A DNA stretch of 64,000 nt, from assembly GCF_051020955.1 (NCBI RefSeq), contig NW_027476746.1, positions 1 to 64,000 on the forward strand, written 5' to 3'. Positions 57,640 to 64,000 of the stretch are shown piece after piece; positions within the stretch are counted from its first letter, which is position 1; each line of letters starts with the position of its first letter. The position numbers were made by a program, and so were the translations under genes. The notes beneath the pieces are model-generated. The model worked only from the letters and a program-made list of their open reading frames with translations. It did no database searches and was not told where the DNA came from. The stretch comes from Megalopta genalis (lineage: Eukaryota; Arthropoda; Insecta; Hymenoptera; Halictidae).

Positions 57640-58360
57640 AAGAGTCGTCGGATTCGCATCGTACCGCTCGATATGTGTCGGTCTAAGGAAAATCGGCGAG
57701 CCGCGATCACCAAAGAAATAGCCAAGACCAGTGACGTCATACGTAAGAAGAGTTTAGCCCCGAAGGTTTGGAAAATGGATACGGAGTCGAACATTGAGAC
57801 GGATTTGCGTTCGTTCGTGGAGCCGTTGAAACAGCTGATTCAAAATACAGCTACGGAAGCGAACGATAATACGCCGATCGTATGCATTTGAAGAAGAAAA
57901 AGAAAATATATTCCTCTGTTCCTACCAACGATGACATTGACTATGTGTTGTACGACGACGAAGACGATAACGACGGCGACGACGACGATGGCAACGACGG
58001 TGGCAACAGTGACGATAACGAGGCGGGTGGCAACAAGGCGCTCGAACCGATACCTACGAAACTTTCGGCGCAACAGGAGAAAGCTTTCGAATCGTCTCCT
58101 ACGGCCTCGTTGGAATCATCGGTGCGAAACATTTTGAAAAGTCCTGAAACGCACCGCGCCGAATACGAACATTTGTTCAACAATTTTGGACCTTTAGCGA
58201 TTTCTTTAGCGGACCACCGAAAAATTTGGACGACGTGTACGGAGTGTATTTTCACAATGACAAAATGTTGACTTTTCACAATGTAAACACCACGTTTGAT
58301 GTTTAAAGCAACGACGATATCGTTATCAATAGGGTAGGGTTGCGAGGACTGCTGCGAGGA
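57640..58360 (+). pseudogene. Conserved Polinton accessory protein remnant
   Basis: The first part (57,660-57,893) is a charged region with ITKEIAKTSDVIRKKSLAP and FVEPLKQLIQNT. The frame then changes near 57,885 to an acidic Asp/Gly-rich linker (57,930-58,030). A conserved C-terminal part (ESSVRNILKSPETHRAEYEH) then shifts frame again near 58,215 (DDVYGVYFHNDKM). A gene of this plan follows the ATPase gene in insect Polintons; its function is not known to me. Two frame changes make this copy non-functional. Confidence 0.65.
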
Positions 58361-58383
58361 CGATTGCGAGTTCCATTCCGAGT

Positions 58384-58611
58384 TTGTCTGCCAGTTCGAT
58401 TGCCAGATTGATTTCGAGTCCAATTGCGAATTCGACCGCACAAGAATCTCTGCAATATTTAGGCTTGGCGCCAAGAACAGGGCACAGAAACCTAGCGGAA
58501 CCGCAGTTCAAGGAACCGCTAACTTACCAATGTTATTATTGCCCGAAATACTTTCTGCACAAAATGGTCTACAGACAGCACGCAATTTGCCATATTCGGA
58601 AGCTCCACTGA
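58384..58611 (+). pseudogene. Short C2H2 zinc-finger fragment
   Basis: YQCYYCPKYFLHKMVYRQHA followed by ICH (about 58,525-58,595) fits C-x2-C-x12-H-x3-H. It is preceded by repetitive Arg/Ala-coding sequence from a GCGAGGACTGC-type simple repeat (58,330-58,440) and ends after RKLH. It may be the remnant of another element gene. Only one finger is present. Confidence 0.4.
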
Positions 58612-58756
58612 TATACGAAATACAGGAAGGGATTCAAATCGATAGTAGAAAAGAGGAGACACGAATTTTTTTCGATCGCGTCGCAAAAAACAATCGGCTC
58701 TTTTCAGGGCCATACATATTAACCCCGGAAAGTTCGTCCATAAATATTATTGATAA

Positions 58757-59240
58757 GTGATCAGTGTTTAGTGACCATGCAGTGAAAGTAAACGTTGAAA
58801 TTGCCTGCCCGGAGACATTCTTCTCTTCGTCACCGTCGGCTACAGATCAGCTGCGCAGTTCATCAAAAATTGTACGAGGCCAATGCACTATCCTCCTGCA
58901 CCCATTTCCGTGTATGAAGTGGATTTACAACTAACTGGGTGAGTTTTTTATTAATTATATTCTTCATATACAAATTACATACGCCTTTTAACGCGAATAT
59001 TTATTATTAAATTAGCTTTGCGAATCATTCGTTGAACTGTGTGCGGAAACGGAATTATTTAAATTAAAATATCATTTTCGTACCTTGTAAAACTTCACTG
59101 TACACCTTGCTTAAAAATTTCGTATCTTACACACGAGGTGTCATGCACACTAGAAAATTAATACGGCCGTCACGGTTAAATTACTTATTATTTCGAATTC
59201 GAAAAATTAGTAAATATTCTTCAGACATTCTGAAGTAAGG
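58757..59240 (+). repeat. Direct repeat right of the Polinton-like segment
   Basis: Same orientation and order as 53,045-53,405 but more diverged and longer. With that copy it brackets the Polinton-like genes. It also shares its first 300 bp with the palindrome arms at 17.2 and 28.4 kb. Confidence 0.75.
58764..58938 (+). promoter_or_regulatory. Recurring promoter / 5'-exon module, copy 4 (diverged)
   Basis: Begins GATCAGTGTTTAGTGACCATG and ends with the donor AACTGG|GTGAGTTTTTT after 58,938. It is longer than the other copies because of an inserted segment (about 58,797-58,840). An ATG near 58,888 opens an uninterrupted 19-codon frame (MHYPPAPISVYEVDLQLTG) into the donor. The frame of the last codons matches the other copies, suggesting a coding first exon. 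Confidence 0.5.
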
Positions 59241-59244
59241 ATAA

Positions 59245-59335
59245 ATAGCTCTGCCCAGCTCTGCCCAGCTCTGCCCTGCTCTGCCCTGCTCTGCCCTGCT
59301 CTGCCCTGCTCTGCCCTGCTCTGCCCTGCTCTACG
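59245..59335. repeat. 10-bp microsatellite (CTGCTCTGCC)n
   Basis: About nine copies of CTCTGCCCTG / CTCTGCCCAG in a row. Confidence 0.95.
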
Positions 59336-60957
59336 TCTGGAAGGTCGAACGAAGCTACTGGCAACGTGATTACGTGGACGCGACCCCTTTATTCGATTCT
59401 ACGGTACATGTTAGTTACTGAAATCGACTGATAATGGTAGCGATCATTGCGATATCATCGAATCTCAATTGGGAAGGTTGTATCTCGGGCGAGACTCTAA
59501 CAAGCTAATAATAATAGTAGTGTATCGTTTCGTTGAATTTCTTTAAGGGCTCTTGCGAGATCTTGTATTATATTTTCATATATATTATATTTATTATATT
59601 TGTACATTATATTATTATATATTTCAACCGGTGAGAATGGAATATGCTCAAGGTTAAAGCTAGCTCCGATCTCAAAGAGAACCGACACAAAATCCACTAA
59701 AGCCTAACACACCATACAAGTGGAGATTATGTCGTGCCGATGCGCTAGTCATTGTCAGTCGCGGTTTATAATTGTTATTAATACCGTCCCATACGCCGTT
59801 GCTCGCACCCAACCGAGCACGCTTGGGCACTCGAGAAGGATTCGAGCAACGAGCATGGAACCTCTGATCTCTGAAAATCCTAACTAAAAAGGGTTATTAG
59901 TTTCTCGGGCTAAGATGCTAAATCAAGTTATTGAAAAATGACTCTACTAGTTTGAGAAGATGTTTGAATTTATTTAAGCAAGATTTAATTGAAGCATGCA
60001 AGAGAATAGATATGTAATATATATATGAAGTGACAGAATGAAACATTTTTAATAAATTCACAAAATTTACAAACAATTTAATTTAAGAAACTCCATTATT
60101 TGGAACCTTTAATCAAATATTGATTTACCTATCGCGAAACGTCTTTTCGCACGTGACCACTAATGTAATTAGGCGGAACAACGTTATTATTTGATACATT
60201 GGTGCAGCAATTACACCAACGTAATTCTTCAAACATTCGTATTATGACAATCGCGTATGCAAAAGATCAATTTTTTGGCAGCTTCGAGATAATAATATTT
60301 ACAATATGTAACAATCCAAGGAAATCGCGACGTGCGAAAAGACCCTACCTACCTAGGAAACTGATTACCACTCAAAGGATTGCAGGGCAATCCTTTGGTC
60401 ATTGTACTCGTCAAAATTGTCTACGTTATCTACGTAATAAAAAAAGGAAAATTCTGAACATTCACTCACTACTTGTTGGGAGGAGAGCGCTACGTTAGAG
60501 TCCTGGAACAAAAAGAAAAGCAGAGACATATTAAAATACCGTCCGTCAGCGTTCACGAAATAATTATTCAATTTTAATTGAATAATTGAAATAATTGAAA
60601 ATTATGCTAACAACCCTGCCTCCTCGACGAAGCCCGACACGTTGCCTCTCGATCTCAGCAGTTATTTGCAGTAGCTATTTGCAGCAGTCATTTGCAGCAG
60701 CCATCGTCTTCAGATCTGCAACAGCAATACAAAATTCAGTTAAATTCGATCGCAATGCGAAAACCGATTAAAATGAATAAGCAAAGAGCTGCGACGTACC
60801 ACGTAGCAATCTTTGTTGTCGCGATTGATTTTGTCGTCCTTGGATTTCAAGGAAAATGATGCAATGGTCAGCCGAAAACCCACCCGAATACGGTGTAACC
60901 GAGGCACACTGTCGAATACATAAATAGAACGACGAATCTGCGACGTGAAAATCGCGG
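59336..60957. other. AT-rich stretch, no recognised gene
   Basis: Short open frames on both strands show no motif. There is a (TA)-rich segment at 59,575-59,625. Nothing else is seen. Confidence 0.5.
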
Positions 60958-61115
60958 CCGCGAGCGCGATCAAGCGCGATCAAGTACGATCAAGCACGAT
61001 CTCAAGCGCGATCTCAACGGAGAGATCAGGCGCGATCTCAAGCCGGATGATCGAACGCAATTTCAAGCGAAATTAAGCGTGACCTCGGGCGAGATGAAGC
61101 GCGATCAAGCGCCGA
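60958..61115. repeat. Degenerate GCGCGATCAAG repeat
   Basis: An irregular series of GCGATCAAGC / GCGCGATCTCAA units (10-16 bp spacing) in a GC-rich patch. Confidence 0.75.
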
Positions 61116-61369
61116 TTATCCCGGCGAGCCGATGTGCCAATTAAATATTTCAGCGGATGATATTCCAAAATAATATATAATAAATATCACGAAATAACCG
61201 GAGAGACCAACCCCTTTCGATTCGAAATCGCCGAGCAAATGATTCGAGGAATGACGGAGCACGCGATCGCGGTCCGCGGACCCACCCTTCGCGAACCGAG
61301 GCTGCTGAGCAAATGACTTCGCGAATGTCGGACTAGCGGTCGCGTCGCCCCACCCGTTCGACAGGGTGG

Positions 61370-62062
61370 CTCGTAATTAATCTCTCCCCGTCGCGTTACC
61401 GTATTACGTTTTCGAAATCCTCGCGACGTATTTACAGCCGCGCCCCGATTTATTAGGGTATACAGGCGACCGCGAGTCGGCACAAAAAATACAACTGTCA
61501 CTATTCTCCCTTGAAGCAGGTCGAAACCAGAAACACTGCGCAATTTGCTTGCGTACCCGAGGAATGAGAAAACAGACCCCGTTGTATCCTCACTACCCTG
61601 TTGCTGCGTCGTTCCACGCGAAGTCGAACATTGCGTTGTGCAATCATTTTTCAAGTAATATGTCAACCAGTTTCATATCGGAAGACATTTTAACTGTGAA
61701 TATAATATAGAATGAATGTTTCAATAATTTCTCCGATTTGTAGGATTTTCATTTTGTATAATTTAAGTGCGTTTTATACATGCGTATGAAAATGAATATT
61801 GCGACTCGTAATTAACTTAGAGTTTGACGTATTGTTTTCGACATCCTCGTGACGTATTACAGCAGCGCCCCGATTTATTAGAGTATACAGACGACCGCGA
61901 GTCGGCACAAAAAATACAACTGTTACTATTCTCCTTTGAAACAAGTCGAAACCGAAACGCCGCGCAATTCGCGCAATAAAAAACTAACCCCCGTTACGTC
62001 ACCCTGTTGTTGTGTCGTTCCGCGCGAAATCAAATATTTCGTTGTGCAATCATTTTTTCGGA
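61370..62062 (+). repeat. Diverged tandem duplication of ~280 bp
   Basis: 61,370-61,655 and 61,810-62,062 align by eye. Shared marks are CGCCCCGATTTATTAG, ACCGCGAGTCGGCACAAAAA, ATACAACTGT and TTGTGCAATCATTTTT. The two copies differ at perhaps one base in six and are separated by about 155 bp of AT-rich sequence. No coding function is evident. Confidence 0.8.
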
Positions 62063-62237
62063 CCGTTATTCAGATATTATTATATCATTATTGCGATTAT
62101 TATAACGTTAAAATTATGTTGGAACGTATTATATTATTATATGATCATAGTATTATAATATTTTTATTATAATTACTATGATTATTATAATAACAATTAA
62201 TATATCAATATAATTTTGAGTGGCGAGTCACCGGTCG

Positions 62238-62257
62238 AACGCGAAGGATTAAATGAT
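62238..62257 (-). mobile_element. Relic piggyBac-type terminus
   Basis: GGTCGAACGCGAAGGATTAA resembles, on the minus strand, the TTAATCCTTTGCGCTCGA terminus of the piggyBac copies with two or three changes. No matching second end was found nearby. Confidence 0.35.
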
Positions 62258-62384
62258 TGAGAAGATAGGAAATATAAAATTACGTACGTTCACCTGCGAC
62301 AGCGCTATATGTAAAATTACATATTTATTAACAGATATATTATTGCGTAATTGCAATTAACGGTCACGTACACTATTTTTACAG

Positions 62385-62454
62385 ATAGCTCCATGGGATG
62401 CCACATCAACGCGCAAACGGATTTAAAAGACGAATACGTACAGGCTGTCGATAC
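62385..62454 (+). CDS. Candidate 70-bp internal exon of a host gene
   Basis: A pyrimidine-rich acceptor (CTATTTTTACAG) is followed by 70 bp open in one frame (SSMGCHINAQTDLKDEYVQA, then VDT). It ends at a consensus donor (GATAC|GTAAGTA). Its base composition is clearly richer in G+C than the AT-rich flanks. I do not recognise the protein. It could be a real exon of a gene whose other exons lie outside the window, or in unrecognised sequence beyond the satellite. Confidence 0.4.
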
Positions 62455-62854
62455 GTAAGTATATTTTCTCGTCTTCCAAAGAATATATTATAAAAACACC
62501 TAATATTATTATTATTAAAACTGTATATTATTTCTTAATACATTTTTCTCAACCGCTGGCGAAAAGGATTCGAACATCTTTCAAAACGCAATTAACTTCT
62601 TCGATACTGGACCGAACGCGACTTTAATGTCTCAATGTTTTCGAAGTCTTACTTACTAATTTATTATTTTTGAATTCGGGATTTTCAATTCGGTTGCATC
62701 ATCATTTGCGATTCATGCAATTTAATTGTCCAGTATTTTGCAATTGTGCTGCGATTGCAATTACGAATTGCATTGTAATTGAATTGAATTGAATAGAGAT
62801 CCGAATCACAGATTACAATATGATCGAATGACAATGTAAGGTTATGTCAAGGTT
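62455..62854. other. AT-rich stretch before the right satellite
   Basis: There is no open frame of note. A short AATTGCAATT-type simple repeat occurs at 62,740-62,800, and GGTTATGTCAAGGTTATG directly precedes the satellite. The same 18 bases occur at about 55,126-55,143. Confidence 0.45.
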
Positions 62855-64000
62855 ATGTTGTTTCATCTGCATTTGAAGCTATGCCACTTATATCACAAGT
62901 ATTTGAAGCTAAACCATTTGTTTCGCATGGATTCGAAGATCAGCCTCCTACTTCGCGTTTATTTGAAACTGAATCATTTCTTTTGCTTGAATTTGAAGCT
63001 AACACGTTTGTTTCCCAAGCAGTTGAAGCTAAAACGTGTGTATCACAAGTATTTGAAGCTTAACCATTTGTTTCGCAAGAATATTGTTCTAAACCATGTG
63101 GTTCTAATGAATTTGAAGCTACATCATTATGTTTCGCATGGATTTGAAGCTAACACGTTTGTTTAACATGAGGTTGAAGCTAAATCATGTATATAACAAG
63201 CATTTGAAGCTACACCATTTGTTTCGCATGGATTCGAAGATCAGGCTTCTACTTCGCATTGATTTGAAGCTGAATCATTTCTTTCGCTTGAATTAGAATC
63301 TAACACGTTTGTTTCTCAAGCAGTTGAAGCTAAATCGTGTGTATCACAAGTATTTGATGCTGAACCATTTGTTTCGCAAGAACATTGTGCTAAACCATGT
63401 GTTTCGGATGATTTTGAAGCTAAATCATGTGTTTCGCATGGATTTGAAGCTAACTCGTTTGTATAGCATGCGGTTGAAGCTAAATCATGTATATAATAAG
63501 TATTTGAAGCTAAACGATTTGTTTTGCATGGATTCGAAGATCAGACTCCTACTTCGCATTGATTTGAAGCTAAATCATGAGTTTCGCAAGGATTTGAAGC
63601 TAAATCATGTGTTTTGAATGGATTTGAAGGTAACTCGTTTGATTCGCACGCAGTTGAAGCTAAATCATGTATATCACAAGTATGTGAAACTAAACCGTGT
63701 GATTCGCATGGATTTGTAGCTATGACTTCAACTTCGCGTTGACTTGATGATAAATCAAGATTTTCGCATAGATTTGAAGCTACCTCGTTTGTTTCGCCTG
63801 CATTTGAAGCTAAATCATGTATATCACAAGTATTTGAAGCTAACCCATTTGTTTCGAATGGATTCGAGTATAAGCCTTCTACTTCGCATTGATTTTAATC
63901 TAAATCATCTGTTTCGCACGGATTTAAAGTAATCTCGTTTGTTTCGCATGCAGTTGAAGATAAATCATGTATATCACAGGTATTTGAAGCTAATCCATTT
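62855..64000. repeat. 30-bp satellite array, second and diverged block
   Basis: Units of about 30 bp begin TTTGAAGCTAAATC, as in the left array, but with different variants (TGTATATCACAAGTA, CAGTTGAAGCTAAA, GATTCGAAGATCAG). The local higher order is about 150-300 bp. FEA-initial and LKLN-type 10-residue frames are again open for up to 103 codons. The array runs off the window end. It belongs to the same family as 1-10,890 but is clearly more diverged. Confidence 0.92.

Larger units (their letters stand above)
53715..58371. mobile_element. Polinton/Maverick-type virus-like element, partial and degenerate
   Basis: Five gene remnants lie in two divergent groups: capsid, penton-like and protease on the minus strand; packaging ATPase and an accessory gene on the plus strand. 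All are families typical of Polintons and related virus-like transposons of insects. No protein-primed DNA polymerase, retroviral-type integrase or terminal inverted repeats were found, so only the structural module is here. Every gene except possibly the penton-like and protease genes has frameshifts or stops. Confidence 0.85.

Noticed and set aside
57840..58073. Val-rich minus-strand membrane protein
   Set aside because: It is antisense to the acidic linker of the Polinton accessory gene.
53045..59240. Direct repeats as LTRs of a retroelement
   Set aside because: The enclosed genes are Polinton-type. There is no primer-binding site or polypurine tract, the ends are not TG...CA, and the two repeats differ strongly in length.

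Overview
The window looks like a transposon graveyard from an insect, most likely a hymenopteran such as an ant. This is inferred from the families present: BEL/Pao, R1-clade non-LTR elements, piggyBac, a Ty3/gypsy remnant, a Polinton/Maverick-type virus-like element and a YqaJ-nuclease/Mutator-like transposase. AT-rich unique DNA and short introns with TTTNCAG|GTAAGT-type splice sites fit this. There is no rRNA, tRNA, CRISPR or bacterial-type operon. Almost every coding sequence is a decayed mobile-element gene.

Layout. 1-10,890 is a satellite of 30-bp units in 150-bp and ~970-bp higher orders; its left half carries many small indels and its right half almost none. A diverged relative of the same satellite closes the window (62,855-64,000). 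10,891-14,241 is an internally deleted BEL/Pao copy (+). 14,939-32,128 is a very large imperfect palindrome centred near 23.0 kb. Its arms carry 249-bp tandem repeats, a piggyBac element and two inverted, head-to-head relatives of one transposon. That transposon pairs a YqaJ/Mutator-like transposase with a small three-exon gene for an Arg-Gly-rich protein. 32,725-36,175 is a broken R1-like element (-). 36.2-41.07 kb is AT-rich, with a gypsy reverse transcriptase remnant. 41,075-44,271 holds two R1-like insertions (-) stacked at the same 15-bp target. 44.3-49.0 kb is AT-rich with one plausible host exon. 49,234-52,230 is a second BEL/Pao copy (-), lacking a different set of domains from the first. 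53,045-59,240 is a degenerate Polinton-like segment with capsid, penton-like, protease, packaging ATPase and accessory genes, bracketed by direct repeats. 59.3-62.85 kb is AT-rich with one further plausible host exon.

How the parts relate. The YqaJ/Mutator transposase and the RGG gene lie in the same order and orientation within long inverted AT-rich blocks, and parts of this unit recur in both palindrome arms. I therefore read them as two genes of one transposon family. The transposase is broken in this copy, but the RGG gene is intact and correctly spliceable. A separate recurring module of about 110 bp (initiator-like TCAGTG, short exon, strong splice donor) occurs at 17.2, 28.4, 53.1 and 58.8 kb, next to otherwise unrelated elements. 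All family names come from motif recognition by eye; no database search was possible.
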